From NCBI GenBank assembly GCA_030407085.1, contig CM059585.1:9975001-10039000 (forward strand): a stretch of DNA of 64,000 bases, in the 5' to 3' direction. This DNA is from Trichopria drosophilae. Taxonomy: Eukaryota; Arthropoda; Insecta; Hymenoptera; Diapriidae. The notes beneath the pieces were generated by a model that did not search any database, was not told where the DNA came from, and worked only from the letters and a program-made list of their open reading frames with translations. Shown here in pieces: positions 1-12,979 of this stretch (position 1 is its first letter; every line of letters starts with the position of its first letter). A program made the position numbers and the translations under genes.

Positions 1-1
1 T

Positions 2-1060
2 CAATCCATTATAAGTTGGGCCACATGCAATAATCTATTCCTGAATGTCTCCAAGACTATAGCTATCCCTTTTGGCTCAAGTGCCTACCTGCGAGAACTA
101 TCTGCTAATGAAAACAACTTCATTGATATTGGTAACTCAAGGGTATTTTTTGAATCCTCCGTACGCAGCTTGGACGTTATACTTGATTCTGAATTGTCAT
201 GGAAAGAACATGTGAAAATGACATGTAAGAAGATAAATTCGTTAATGTATCGGCTACGCTTCTTCAGGAAAAGTACCAATTTCCGCAAGCATCTCATTGA
301 AATGCTTCTGTTTCCCCTGGTAGATTACTGTTCTGTGGTACTGATGAGCATATCTGGGAAGCAGGAATTAAAACTTGATCGTAAGGTTAATGACTCAATT
401 AGATATGTTTATGGTATAAGCAGGTACGAACATATAACTTCATACAGGAAAAAACTGGGTTGGCTCTCCACAGAAATGCGTAGATGTTACAGTAGAACCT
501 CGATATAAGAACCATCGCCGTTCCGAGCTTCTCCGCCGATCATCGATATAAGAACCTTGGGAGGAGAAGTGAACGTTCCCCTTCTCCTGACCCTCGTGTA
601 AGTACGTTCGGTCGTTCCGTTCCGTGCGTTTCCCATGTCATGCGAAAAAATAACAGGAGTAATGTTCGTGGAAGAGATAGATCTCGAACGCTCTTGGGCA
701 CTATAACGATCAAAAACGTGCTCTTATATCGAGCGGTTCTTATATCGATGGTTCTTATATCGAGGTTCTACTGTACTTTGCAACCTGCCTTATATACAAG
801 ATTTTGGTCACTACCACTCCTATAATTACTTGGCGAGACTCTTCACAGCGTATGTTTCAAACAGACCAATAAGAGGTGAGGTGCAGGCTTTGGTCATTCC
901 CAAATTCACTACAGAATCTTTGAGGTCATCATTCCATATCGCCGCATACTATATTTGGAATTTCCTACCTACCACCATCCGCAACTCACCTTCATTTTCC
1001 ATATTCAAAAATAAAGCATTTTTGTTTTTTTTTCTAATCTTGACGACAGAATAAAATTAA
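2..1060 (+). mobile_element. Decayed non-LTR retrotransposon relic (C-terminal part of ORF2)
   Basis: From base 2 an open frame runs to about 489 and encodes the region after the reverse-transcriptase core of a LINE: LFLNVSKT, then DVILDSELSWKEHV, LLFPLVDYC and SYRKKLGWL, which I recognise as typical insect LINE ORF2. It is interrupted by a MITE at 490-773. It then resumes (ATCLIYKIL) and shifts frame near 810-830 to continue as YNYLARLFTAYVSNRP through YYIWNFLPTTIR to about 1050. The frameshift and insertion make it a dead, 5'-truncated copy at the window edge. Confidence 0.88.
490..773. mobile_element. 284-bp MITE of the CAGTAG/TA-target type inside the LINE
   Basis: The left end reads CAGTAGAACCTCGATATAAG and the right end is its reverse complement, with TA duplicated on both sides (488-489 and 774-775). 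Removing the element plus one TA restores the LINE codons for RRCYFAT, which proves the insertion. Several subterminal copies of the CGATATAAGAACC motif lie inside. TA target and CAGT ends are typical of pogo/Tigger-like Tc1-mariner elements. There is no transposase. Confidence 0.9.
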
Positions 1061-1872
1061 GAGACATTTTAAAGAAATAATAAATTGAAATATACTGTCA
1101 TACTATTTTGTAATATCATATAACTTTTCTCAACTACTATACACAAATCTCAGATTGTTATAACTCATGTAATTATTATAAGAAATATCTTATACTTAAT
1201 ATTGTACAATAAAATGTACACAAATAAATACTTATCATATCATATTAATAATATGCGTAAAATTGACGCGTAAAAGAAACTTTTTTTATATTGAGTATAT
1301 ACAGGGTATGTTGGAATTTTGGGCGACAGTGGTGGAAAAGTTTATTATTCTGGTACATCTCCCATTATCATCCAGGATCCTCTTACTCTAATAACTCTGG
1401 TGCAATTACACGCAATTAAAAAATCTAGCCAAATGAAAACGACAAATTTTTACTCGCACAAGATTCGCTGCAGCATCATATTGCATCCGCCATTTTGAAT
1501 ATAATTTTGTTGGATGCAGAATCATATTAGGAGAGATCAATAACCTTTACACATAAATTTACAAGCAATTTACATTTTTTAAAAATGAGTACAAATATTT
1601 AACTTTTTTGCACCTTTAAGCGTTTTTTGGCTGTGTATGTTCAAGATTGCTGGTGAAGGGGATGATCGTATAGAGGGCGTGTTTTGTACAGATGGAATCT
1701 ATAAGATGGAAGTAATGAAGAAGCGAGACAGATTAGTACATGTGTACAAGATTGATAAGATGCGCATGCGTGAGAAACGTTTTCAGTAAGAAAAATATAT
1801 TTGTTAATGATACTGCGATTGTCAAAGGAATTCCCTTATCTTTGAATTCCAAAATTTGATTCCAGTAGAATA
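1061..1872. other. AT-rich intergenic stretch, nothing recognised
   Basis: This holds the probable 3' tail of the LINE and then unremarkable AT-rich DNA. No gene, tRNA or inverted repeat stands out. Confidence 0.4.
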
Positions 1873-2058
1873 CAATCCCAGTAAACGAAAACGAATAGAA
1901 ATTTAAAAATACGAATTGAAATGAATTCAAGTGAATTAAAATGAATCAAAAAGTGGATTCAATTAATCATTTTCATGCGTTTTAATTCATTTTAATTCAC
2001 TTGAATTCATTTCAATTCGTATTTTTAACTTTCTATTCGTTTTCGTTTACTGGGATTG
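1873..2058. repeat. 186-bp inverted-repeat element (small MITE)
   Basis: The left arm begins CAATCCCAGTAAACGAAAAC and the right arm ends with its reverse complement. The arms match over roughly 75 bp each around a short spacer, forming a hairpin. The ends could also be CCCAGTAAACG with a short target duplication. There is no coding capacity. Confidence 0.75.
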
Positions 2059-2439
2059 CATATGCGTATTTAACATTAAGAAGTGAAACGAATAGAGTGT
2101 AATGATAATGTAATCCAGTGTTTGATTAAACTGGATACATTTTTATACTTCAGTTTTGCGAATTGAATAGAATTAAAAAAATAAAGAATTTCCCCGTAAC
2201 ATTTTACGTTTATTTCCGATACCACAAAAATGTTTTAAAAATCTAAAGTACTTTACCATTTGCAAGGATATTCCTTTGAATGGAGATTATGAAAATTTGA
2301 AAAAATACAATTTATATATAAAAAACGAAACTTCTCCAAAGTGTTTTTTCAATAATTATCAAATTTTTGGTCTTATATCTGATTTCAGATGAGTTAAAAT
2401 ATACTGGAAAAGAGCACTGGATAGTTGTACTTTCCAGTT

Positions 2440-4290
2440 ACATTGGTACAATTTTAAAATTTGAAATTCAAAATGGTGGATCGATTATAAAAAGGAGTCG
2501 CTTCAATTTTTGGAAAAGGTAAACGACATTTTGTACCACAAATGTATTTTGAAACACTCTACTCCTTTTACATACAATAATTTCAATTTTTCATCCGCCA
2601 TTTTCTATCAGTTTTTTTTTTATTTCAACAAACAGACGTCAAAAAAACATTCCGGAATTATTTTTTCGCGAAACAATAGGATTTAAACGAAAATCGCACG
2701 AGGCATATTTAATTTGTAATTTCCGTTTCAATATTATCATTTGAGTTACTTACAATTGTAAAGATGGTGTCCGATAATTTGAAGCCGCCATTTTAAGCTT
2801 GGCAAATCTGATTACGAACTCATTATAAGCAACTCATAAATAACTCAGTACTGAAAATCACCAAAATCGATGAATGTTTCACATTTTGTGCCCGCCATAT
2901 TGTATTCGCCATTTTGACTTCGAAAGAACTAACCTCAATTTCATTTTCCACGACTCCAAAAAATACAGAATAACGGATTATACTTAGATTTATTCATATT
3001 ATATTACTTTTCTCGCAGAATATACAAGATATAGAGACGAAATCTTTTTCGATGTTTTAAATAAAACGTAAGTATCGATACAATATTTATTTTCTCGTTT
3101 ATTGTTATTAATAAAATTGTCAATAACAAAAAAAAAACATTAAAAACTGCATTTTTCGAATAAATTAATCGTTGTCCAAGCTATACAAGCTTTTTTGTCA
3201 AATTCAAAATGGCGGATCTAATATGGCGGACAAGAAATGTTAAAAATACCACCATTTGAATAAAATGGCGACTTTGAAAACCCTCGATTAATAATTTTTG
3301 TCCTAATGGTGTCATTTGTTTCAATTTTTATTGGTCCAAATCGTACCAAATCAACCATTTTTAAAGTAAAACTAACTTCGAATTCATAATTAGCTACCCC
3401 AAAAATTCCGCCATTTTTTATTTTTAAATCAGTTTCATAACTAGGGAACCGTCAAACCCATAGATCTCCAGTAAATCCGTCAATATTTAAAAATGTTTCT
3501 CGTCCAGAGATTTTTTAGATATTTGAGGTTAAGAACTCGAAAAACGCGTTTTTTGCTGTTTTTGAAGTTATGTACAGAAGACACAACATTTTTAGGAGTT
3601 TTTCCTTTCCTTTCGCATCATATGGTACTACTCTTTTTCGTTAACTCTTAGAAGCATTGTTTATGATTTATAAATAAACAAACATTAAAAAATCACGATT
3701 TTTTCGAAAAAATTCATTATTGACGCTGTTTTTTAAGATAATTGTTTGAAATTTAGTATAATAGTGTTTTTTAGGGTCGCTGATTACGAATCTGACCACA
3801 GATTTTAGAAATTCGAAATGGCCGATCCAAGATGGCCGACCAAAATGTAAAAAGTTTCTTGATCGGGTTGAAAGTGAGTGCACGGAGGTTTTCGCGGTCG
3901 CTGATGTGGAATCTGACAGATTTTGAAAATTGAATATGGCGGATCCAAAATGGTGGACCAGAATGTTAAAATTTCATAATTCGCGACTGTAAAATTCACA
4001 GATATTCGTCATTTAGTTCTAAATTGTTGGTCGAAAATAAATAAAGTTATTATTGGCAAATTGTCATTGCTTTGTTACATCTAATACCAGATTTGTAATC
4101 AGCGACCCCGAAAACCCCAGATGTGCCCAGTTTCGTATTAATCTAGTAACTTTTCAACATTACGGTCCGCCATTTTTGGATCGGCAATATTGAATTTTGA
4201 AAATCTGAGTTCAGATTCTTAATTAGCGACCTCGAAAACCCCCGAGTAATAATTTCTACACCAAGATACGCCATTTTGAAATTACGATAT
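2440..4290. repeat. Dispersed ATGGCGG-core repeat cluster
   Basis: Many diverged copies of a unit of about 100 bp occur in both orientations. A near-constant phrase (gctgatTACGAATCTGA) is followed by a paired core (AAAATGGCGGATCC then ATGGCGGAC). Clear cores lie at about 3206, 3222, 3817-3835 and 3935, with reverse copies near 2588, 2787, 2892, 3402 and 4148. Short frames predicted here derive from the repeat and are not genes. Confidence 0.8.
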
Positions 4291-5910
4291 ACATGTAAAC
4301 AAATTTAACTCATAATGCCCTTGGAGAACAAGCTCAAGGTCAAATTCAATGTCATTAAACTTATATGAGTAATTCTACAGAATCTTTAACTTTTATAGTA
4401 CCCGACTATGTATCTTGCAAACAACTGACTATCGAACTAAACGATCAAGATTCTTTTTCTACGATATATTAAAATGTTAGCCCTTATGTTTTTTAAGATT
4501 ATAAATCACAGGAAAGAAGAAAAACGAAAGTAAAGTACGGTTTTTACTGAATTTCACAACGTACAATCCAACAATTTCATTTTGATATCACTAAAAAAAA
4601 ATTAACTATTATTGAATCACTCTGAAAATTTCAGAGAATCTTCTTATAATCTTGGTGTTTCAATAAACAACGTGCCAAGAGTGTGCTTACCTTCTAAAAA
4701 TTGTGAAGCTTAAAATGTAAGTGTCCACCGATTATTCCAAATTCGGGAATTTATTACTTTTTTCAATATGGAGAAGATAATGAGTCATTTCTTGAATTCT
4801 TAGTTTCATAGAATAATTCTACACTAAAATCCCAAAAAATAAGATGCACACGTGTGCCTCATAAACTAACCTTGTAAGAGGTCTCTAAAATTATCAAATC
4901 AGTGCATAACACGTTCGAATACACATTCTCGAGTGACACACATAAAGGGCGTTTAGGCACGCTTAAAACTACGTTGTAATTTCTTCTTTAAAGTACTTAT
5001 AAATCTCCTCGCATGTGTTTAACTTTCCATTGGTTATCCTACACCGTGAAATCGACATTTCAATAATAAAAAATGTTGACACTTTTTTTTTATTTTTATT
5101 ATTTGACATTCTTAAGTTTATAGTAGGAGACAAACAGTCTAAAAAATAAATGAGCATTTTTCTAGGTTGAAAGTAAACATAGATTACTACGTTTTCGGCT
5201 GATGTCTTTAGACTCCCGTAATAAAAATTGAAAAAATTTAATTCTAACATTTTTTTATTAGCGATAATAAATAATCAGTAAAAAAACTGTATTTATCGTA
5301 ACAAGTACCTTATCTTTAAATATAAAAACTATAAGATATATAAGTAGACCTGTAACTACCATTAGACTATTGTTTAGTTTCAACTTTGACTTTATTCAAC
5401 TTTATTAAACAACGAATTACGCCAAGTGTTTCTTACTCTTGAAGTGCTGTAAAACCCCCCAAAAAATGTCTCATTAGTGTGCCACTAAAATAATTTTTGA
5501 TGATTTTGAACATTGAAAAGTTAAAAGTTCTTTAGAATTTCTCATATAAATATAAACGACTATATATAACATGTTTATTTATAACTAAAAACACGTTTCA
5601 ATATTGTGAATGTTTATTTCATAACTTTTTTATACTTTATTGTTTATTTAGCCATTTTGAATCCGCCATCTTGGATTAACAAATTTTTAATATCTTGTCT
5701 TCAAATTCATATTTGGCAACGCCAAAAATCACCGTTACAAATTTTCAAATGAAGATACCAGTAAAAAATATCTGTCTCAAAGTATTTAAAGCATAATTCA
5801 AAATGAAGACTAGTCTTCGAAAATTTGTTTCTTCTTAATCTGTATTATATTTAAAATAAGTATGTTTGTTGAGTTTATTTTCTCGGTGTATCGGATAGTG
5901 AAAATTAGAT
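4291..5910. other. AT-rich intergenic stretch with one repeat core
   Basis: I see no gene. One isolated ATGGCGG-type core pair (reverse orientation) lies near 5650-5670. Frames such as the one at 4969-5250 lack protein character. Confidence 0.4.
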
Positions 5911-6517
5911 AAGAAAATTAAAACGACGAAAATAACGTTTCGGTCAAGTATTTTTGCCCCAATTCATAATTTTATTCTGTAATATAATAATAGTACATAA
6001 TTTGAAAATGAAATACAATAAAAAATGAAAAAATGAATAGCAATAAAAAAGAATGAAAAAATGAATAACAATAAAAAAGATGATGATCAAATGAATAATA
6101 CTGTAAAAAAACTATAAAAAAAAATTTTTTTATAGGTCTACATCTTCCTTTATTTCTTTTTTTAATCCTTGGAGTGGTTCGCATCTTGGATTTTAATAAG
6201 GATCTACATTTTTTTAAAGAGAAAGGTAAGAATTTAGCATAAAATATACGATTTGTCAATGTTTCTCCTCGTTAGCTATGTAATCGATCATATCATTTTT
6301 TTTTCAATTTTTCATTTTTTTTATAATTATTATTCATTTGATCATCATCTTTTTTATTGTTATTCATTTTTTCATTCTTCTTTATTGCTATTCATTTTTT
6401 CATTTTTTATTGTATTTCATTTACAAATTACGTACTATTATTATATTACAGAATAAAATTCTGAAGAGGGTCAAAAATACTTGACCGAAACGTTATTTTC
6501 GTCGTTTTAATTTTTTA
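5911..6517. repeat. ~600-bp palindromic element with GAAACG motif
   Basis: The two ends are inverted copies: the left end reads AAAACGACGAAAATAACGTT and the right end carries its reverse complement at about 6489-6510. The inner arms contain low-complexity runs of ATGAATA/CATTTTTTCATT. The right arm has a hammerhead-like motif at 6451-6512. There is no protein. Confidence 0.8.
6451..6512 (+). ncRNA. Hammerhead-ribozyme-like motif (possibly degenerate)
   Basis: The order of core elements matches a type I hammerhead: CTGAAGA (6461-6467; the seventh core position is variable in this family), a stem II with GGTCAA pairing TTGACC (6468-6486, one extra G), GAAA (6487-6490), then a 3-bp stem III of ACG with CGT around a 7-nt loop, ending in the predicted cleavage-site C at 6503. 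Stem I can pair AU-rich flanks imperfectly. Minimal hammerheads of this sort are known from Penelope-like elements. Activity is unproven and the bulge in stem II may abolish it. Confidence 0.4.
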
Positions 6518-6523
6518 TTTAAA

Positions 6524-7741
6524 GCATATGCGTCATTCTATGTGAAATCGATGACGAAAATGCGTCACCCTCTTAATTTTTGTTGCAAATTTTTTAGATA
6601 TTATATAATATCCATCGAAAAAATCTTTCTTGAATTTTTTCCGATTTTTATCTTTCCATGTTCACGAGTTATGAATTTTTCAAAAAAAACATCAAAAAAT
6701 GGCTGTAACTCAGCAACAAAAATAGATAAAAAATCGTTCGAAGCGCCATTTTCTTCAGTTTACTGTGTAGTTTCTTTAAAAAATATACACAAAATTATTT
6801 GGTCAAAAATTTTGCATTTTTAGAATAAAATCGAATTTTTAAGGATGATAATCATAATTGAATTTTTTGAAAGAATTCTACAAAAAAACTGTCGTAAATT
6901 TGACGAATTTTAAACCTAGTCCTGTTATGGGTACGAGTTTCTGCCTACTATAAAAATAAATAAAATAATTGTATAATTAATTAATTTAAAAAATATTTTA
7001 TCTGTTTTATACTATTTGTGTTATTTGGTGTTATTTTTGAGCATATGATAAACATTCTTGAATTTGTTCGTATAAAACATAAAATATGAAAAATATCTTA
7101 TTTTATTTTATTTGTTTTTTTTTTAAGAAACGCAAAAATTTCATTTTTCGCATTTGACCATCTGATTGCTGGACCAATTTATACATGTTATTCATATAAT
7201 ATAATAAATTATTTAAAGTGATTAAGTACGACAGAAGAATAGAAATATAAAACAGATAAAACATTTTTAAAATTAATTAATTATGTAATTATTTTATTAA
7301 TTTTTTTCTTTAGCAGGCAGAAACTCGTGCCCATAACAGGACTAGGCTTAAAATTCATCAAATTTATGACAGTTTTTTGTAGAATTTTTTCAAAAAAATC
7401 AATTATGATTATCATCCTTAAAAATTCGATTTTATTTTAAAAATGCAAAATTTTTGACCAAATAATTGAGCCATAATTTTGTGTATATTTTTTAAAGAAA
7501 CTACATAATAAACTGATGAAAATGGCGCTTCGAACGGCTTTTTATCTATTTTCGTTGCTGAGTTACAGCCAGTTGACATTTTTTTAATGTTTTTTAATTC
7601 ATAACTCGTGAACATATGGAAAGATAAAAATCGGAAAAAATTCAAGAGAGATTTTTTCGATGAATAGTCTAAAAAATTTGCAACAAAAATTAAGAGGTTG
7701 ACTCATTTTCATCGTCGATTTCCCACGAATGCCCTATATGC
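6524..7741. repeat. ~1.2-kb long inverted-repeat element
   Basis: The arms are about 480 bp each (6524-7010 and 7255-7741) around a short AT-rich centre. The ends read GCATATG...CATTC with GAAATCGATGACGAAAATG on the left and the near reverse complement on the right. Both arms share the phrases TGGCTGTAACTCAGCAAC and CCTGTTATGGG. The open frames at 6542 and 7418 are the same arm read in opposite directions, not genes. Confidence 0.88.
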
Positions 7742-7754
7742 TCATGACATTAAT

Positions 7755-9347
7755 TTGAGGCGTCTCACAACAGAAATGCCAAGTCACAATAAATACGTTT
7801 TGAAAAAAAAACACAAAAACCTCTATGTCTTTAATGTATCTAAATTGCTTGTTAACCAATAAACTGTTCAATTCACTCATGAAAAATAAGATTTTTGAAC
7901 GCATTCCCAAAAATAAAAATCGATTTTTTATAGAGAAAAGTCATTTTTTAATATGGACTTAGCCAATTTTGGTGTGACTTTTGGACTTGGCTATTTTTGA
8001 AAAAAAAATTTAAGGACTTAACTCATTTTGATCTGAAATTATGACTTAGCTATTTTTGTTTCAAAAATTTTAATGGACTTAGCGATTTTAGATTTGCAAT
8101 TTATAAAGTTGTAAAATAATGTAATAACAATGCGTATTTTCATAATTACTATTAAGGGAAAAAAATTTAAAAGAAATATCTTTTAGTTTTTATCAAAAAA
8201 TGGTTACCTTTTTTTTTTATCAACATAGTTTTTTAATAATTCATTAAATAAATGTTATTTTTAAGTGCCGTATATACACAAGAAAATTAATCAAATAATT
8301 GGTTAACATATAACAATATAACAATTTTATAAAATTTCAACAAAACAACCGTTTATTCACTTTCATCTTCATTTGTATCGTCTACTTCATTTATATCTAA
8401 ATTATTAGATGTGAACAATGACAAATACCAACTTAAATTTTCAAGTGATTTTCAATTTTTACCAAAATGTTTGATTAACCCATTAAGTCCTGAATGGACG
8501 TTTTTTCACTACAATTTTCAACGGTTGTATTTAGTGTGAAAAAAGGCTCTAAAAAATTTGAAAGAAGACATATCTGACGTAAAATTAACTGAACTTTCAG
8601 AATATGTTATTACATTTTTCAGAAAATGCAACCGTGAAAAACTATATTCGATTTTTTCAAAAAAAATCATGCATTTTTCAAATGAATTTTTTTTTCATTT
8701 CGTCTTTTCACATTGAAATTGTTTCAGAATTCCTCTAAACGGTAAAGAAATCGTGTCCTCGAGACTTAAACTTTAAGATGTGCCTATGTCCATTTTGAAA
8801 ATAAAGGTAAATGCATCCAAAATGGCGGCCCAAACACAAAAAAATTAGCGAAAAATTCAGGAATTTTTTATTCAAAGACGATCGACTTTAGGAAAAAATG
8901 TTACAGAACAAAAAGTTCTTACAATTATTCCAAGAATACGCGGAATTTTTTTCAGAATTTTTTAAACACTTTTTTCATTTTTCAAAATCCCAAAATTTTG
9001 ACAAATCGAAAAAGTCGTCAAAAAATTCTAAAAAAATTTTATCAATTTAAATTGATACTAAAAACATCATGTTTCTTAACGAGTAAATTTTGTTATCAAC
9101 AAATTAATAAAGAATTATAAATTAGAAAAGAAAACCTCGAAAAAATTGTCGAGAAGTTCAGGAATTTTTTCAGCGGTTTTTTGATTTGCATCAGTTTTCT
9201 AACATGCGAGAAACAAACGAAAAAGCACATTTTTTGTCCATTTTGTAATGAAGTATAACAAAAAATAGACTAAAAAATATGAATATCTGAATAACTCAAT
9301 TTTCGAAAAAAAATGGACTTAGCCATTTCTGTTGTGAGACGCCTCAA
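7755..9347. mobile_element. ~1.6-kb terminal-inverted-repeat element
   Basis: The left terminus is TTGAGGCGTCTCACAACAG and the right terminus (about 9324-9347) is its reverse complement. The interior is AT-rich, with four or five degenerate copies of a GGACTTAGCNATTTT unit between about 7960 and 8100 and one near the right end. A piggyBac-like end (TTAACCCATTAAGTCC) lies at 8475. There is no transposase frame. The superfamily is not assigned. Confidence 0.75.
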
Positions 9348-11249
9348 TTTATATCTCGTAATTTCAAAATGGCTGTAATTTTGTAAGAAAAAATTGTAGG
9401 TGATCGAATAAAACCTCATTTTGAAGGGCAAAAGTAGTACTAAAAGATTCAAGTCCAAACAAAATTGTTGCATCCTGTACGTAACCTCAAACGTAGCAAA
9501 ATAACGCGTTTTTTAGTACATAACCTCAAATATCTCAGAATCCTGACGCGATGGACCAATTCTGATTTCGGGTTCGGATTCAGACAACATCCCAGACCTT
9601 TTTCGAATTGTAAATTGACTAACAAACTTATTTTTAACTACAGATGGCGCCCGTATCCACATTGTGCCGATAGATGTCGCTGAAATCCACAAACGAAATG
9701 CACAACATTAAAATTGTACTAACAAACATACGAAACTTTACCGTCCAAAAAACCAGCAGAAATCTCGTCCAAGAATGAAGGATGAAGAAAGAAACATCAG
9801 GATTCGAAGTATTCTTGATTGTTTTCTTTAATATTCATAATGTAAATAATTTGCTACAGAAAAAGAAACTTTTGTACGAAAGTGCGGGCGCATTGTTCGA
9901 GTCAGTAGCTCGAAGGTAGCTGTCGCTAACGTTGCTCTCTGTTAAACAATAAATACATGTTATTCCGTCGATCCGGCGGAGCTATTAACAAATGGCCATT
10001 CCACGTAAACGTAGATATATAAATTTGCGACTATTGGCGTGATATTTACATACGGATCTAGCTAGCCACATTGAACGCTAAAAATTTCACCAGTATAAGG
10101 AAGAAAATCGGGTAACTATCGTTAAATTTTACATTCCGGGGGAGAGAGAAAAAAAAAAGAGAGTAAAAAAAGGATATAATGGACAACATTCTCGACACTC
10201 CCAACAGCTCCCCTCTTACGTACACACTTCTTTCTAGAAAGAGTCGCAATGTCCGTCTGTACAATACTGCTACTTTGCCTCAGCAAAGTATGAGATTTTA
10301 TAAAGAGAACCTTATAAAACGTCGGCCGATCGATCCCCCGACTTTAAAAGTCGCGAATTTCATGCGTTTCGCATTTTTAAACGATATGAAAAGTTACAAG
10401 TTTTTTTTTTTCAACACTTTTGAGGTTAAGGGATCGTTCGGTTCGCCACAGAAATGATCCGATCGGCACAAAAGTAACAAAAAAAAAAAGCTAATAAAAA
10501 ATAATACGTTTAAGAAGTCGTCGGCGATTTCGAAATTCACAAAACGCTTTGAAAAGGTTTTGAAAAACCGCCGCCATTTTGTAAGATTATGCCGGTCGGA
10601 GAGAAAATTGCGACTCCTTGCGAAACTTAACGAACGGTAATAAAAATACAGATTTGCGATAAAGCGATGTGAAACATTGTTTTTTTTTTTCCGAGTATTT
10701 ACAGAAAGATATCCAAAAATGTCGACCGTAAAATTGCACTAACTCTCGCTCTCTCTCTTTCCGTCTCGCTCACACTCGGGGGATTCTGGAGTGTCCGTCT
10801 CTTTGAGAAAACTCTTGGATATCTCACGTGTATTTACTGCCTCAAATCGACGAATTATAACCTTCGAAATAAGATTTATACCAAAACGTAGAAAAAAAAA
10901 AAAAGAAAAAATAAATAAAGATCCCAAAACGCTCTCGTATTTCGAGTATCGAGTGTCGATAATAGGAGTTTTTGCGATCGATAAATCGCAAGTATCGATA
11001 TGCGGTAATAAACTAACATAACCTCTCGCTACCGTACGATTCGCGTCGACGTCGTTGGAGATTCTCAATTTCCAAAATGTGTGCGTTAAAAAGGCAAAGA
11101 TCGAGAGTTCGCCGTCGCGGCTTCGTAATTTCGGCCAGCGGAAGATAACGACGTGCGAAACAGACGTTTGGTCCTGGTTCCTTCTTCGAAATGCCTCTTT
11201 TTGGTACCGGATGCGGCGAGCGAGCCGCCGTCCTCGAAAGCGTTACGTA
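9348..11249. other. 3' flank of the RhoGEF gene, no separate gene seen
   Basis: This stretch begins just after the stop codon (minus-strand sense) and must hold the 3' UTR and polyadenylation site. I could not locate a clear AATAAA on the minus strand. Open frames here (for example around 10739-11068 on the minus strand) are low-complexity and unconvincing. It is less repetitive than the DNA to its left. One CCGCCATTTT core occurs near 10571. Confidence 0.4.
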
Positions 11250-12979
11250 TCATAACTTCATCTCCCAGAGGACGATGTGAGCGTCGTTCCTGTTGGGCTC
11301 CTTCGCGGTGCAGGTCGACTTTTGATTCTTCTCCGCGGTACCGGGGGTACCGATTTGCCGCCAATTCACGTAACCCCTGCCGCCCATCAAGGTCAGGACG
11401 GTGCGTCGTGGTTGGTCCACCTGGGGCGCCGCTTTTCCTCCCTTTTTACCGTTTACCTTAAGTTTCGCGGGCGTACGAATCGTCGTCGCCGCGTCCGGTG
11501 CTTCGGTTCCAGGGATATTGTTGTTCGCGGTTATGTTCACTTCCGGTCCGTACTGTCCGTGACGACTGGCCGTGCTGCTGTTGCGCGAGAGCTTGCCGAC
11601 CTTCAACGAGAGGTTCTCTTCCGACCCGGACGACGTGTACAGGGAACTCGCATGAGAATCTACCGACCAATTCGACAGATCCAGCGACCTCGGCCTGGTA
11701 ATCTTCATCTTCAGCCTCCTGTCCAACGTGCTGACTTTGTTGGGTATCGCCGCCAACTCCGGGTCGCTACGACGTAACGTCTCGTAGACCGGGTCGGCCC
11801 CGTTGGCGCTGTCGTTCTCGTAATCCTTCACGTACATCAGGTCACCGTAGAGGCCGTACACGTCGCAATTCTCGCCGGAGCTCTGGGAAGACGATATGGA
11901 GCTCGAAAGGAGGCCAGCTCCGTTCCCGAGTCCTCGGGGTAGAGTTTTCGAACCCCGATACTCGTTCTCCTTGTTGCGCTTCCGTCGCAACATCACTGGA
12001 CTAGCTGGGCTGCCCGCAGCACCAGCTAGTTGCTGTTTCAACTTCACGACATTCGCCGCATCCAAACTGGGCCTGTGGCGATGGGTTGGCGTCGTGTCCG
12101 TCGCGTCCTTGCCCTTCCTGATCTCGTCCCCGTCCACGATTTCCGTTACCCTGGACCCTCCCACTGGATAAGTCCTGTTGTTGTTCTGGATCGCCAGGAG
12201 GAAAGTAATCGGACCGAAATGTGCATGATACGAGATATTGACGCGGCCACTGATGATCGGCACGCCCTCTAACCTGGGTAACGGAATCGTCAAACTGATA
12301 CCAACATTGGTCCCAACCCAGAGGAGTCCCTTGCACGCCATCAACGCCGTCACCGTCACCGGGGCGCAATTTGCAACGTTCGTATTATTGTTGTTATTTA
12401 CGTTATCCGGACTGGGGGAGTTCCAGGTACCACCGTTCTTGATGATCCTCAGGACGTTGGAGGCGATATTGATGTCTTGGAGGTGTTTGAACGTTTCCGT
12501 ATGATAGAGACAGACGGTGCTGGAGTTCTCCAGGGCGACCCAAAGTCCGACACCGGAATGAGCCATCAGCTTCACGCTACCGACGTGCGTGTGTTGGGCG
12601 CAGAAGCTCTTGATGGTCTCCCCGGTGATGGCGTTCAAGACCCACACCTTCTTCCCGCAGGCCGCATACACGGAGGAGTTGATCGGCATCAGGCACGAGA
12701 CCGGCTCCATGCCCAGGCAGATGATCGTGGGATCCTTCAGGCACCAGGTGTCGTCCGGACGACGCTTGAACACCAGCAACGAACCGGTCCCGAGTGCCAC
12801 GAAGACGTTGTCGTAGTGATATTTGATTTGGACGACCGGTCCAGCGACTGGGTAACTACCCAACTCCTCCTGTTTCTCCGGCTCCGCTGCCGCGTACACG
12901 ACGATCTTCCGGGAGTCCGTACCCATCCAAACCAGGTCGCAGGTCAGGTTAGATTGCTCGCCGTTGCTCGGCTGCACTC
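11250..12979 (-). CDS. ARHGEF10: RhoGEF coding exon 11 (propeller and C-terminus, stop codon)
   Basis: The acceptor is TTACTAG|GA; 1730 nt to TGA at 11252-11250, residues about 735-1310. It carries further WD-like blades (VWMGTDSRKIVVY, VFVALGTGSLLVF, VYAACGKKVWVL, GLWVALENSSTVCL, LLWVGTNVGISL), the family hallmark HTETFKHLQDINIA near residue 895, an Asn run (NNNNN), a long Ser-rich insertion, and the closing strand AHIVLWEMKL. The GC content is much higher than in the surrounding DNA, as expected for a coding exon. Open frames on the plus strand here are shadows. Confidence 0.96.

Noticed and set aside
6253..6456. Phe/Tyr/His-rich frame, with a mirror copy at 5972-6259
   Set aside because: Low-complexity arms of the palindrome read in both directions.
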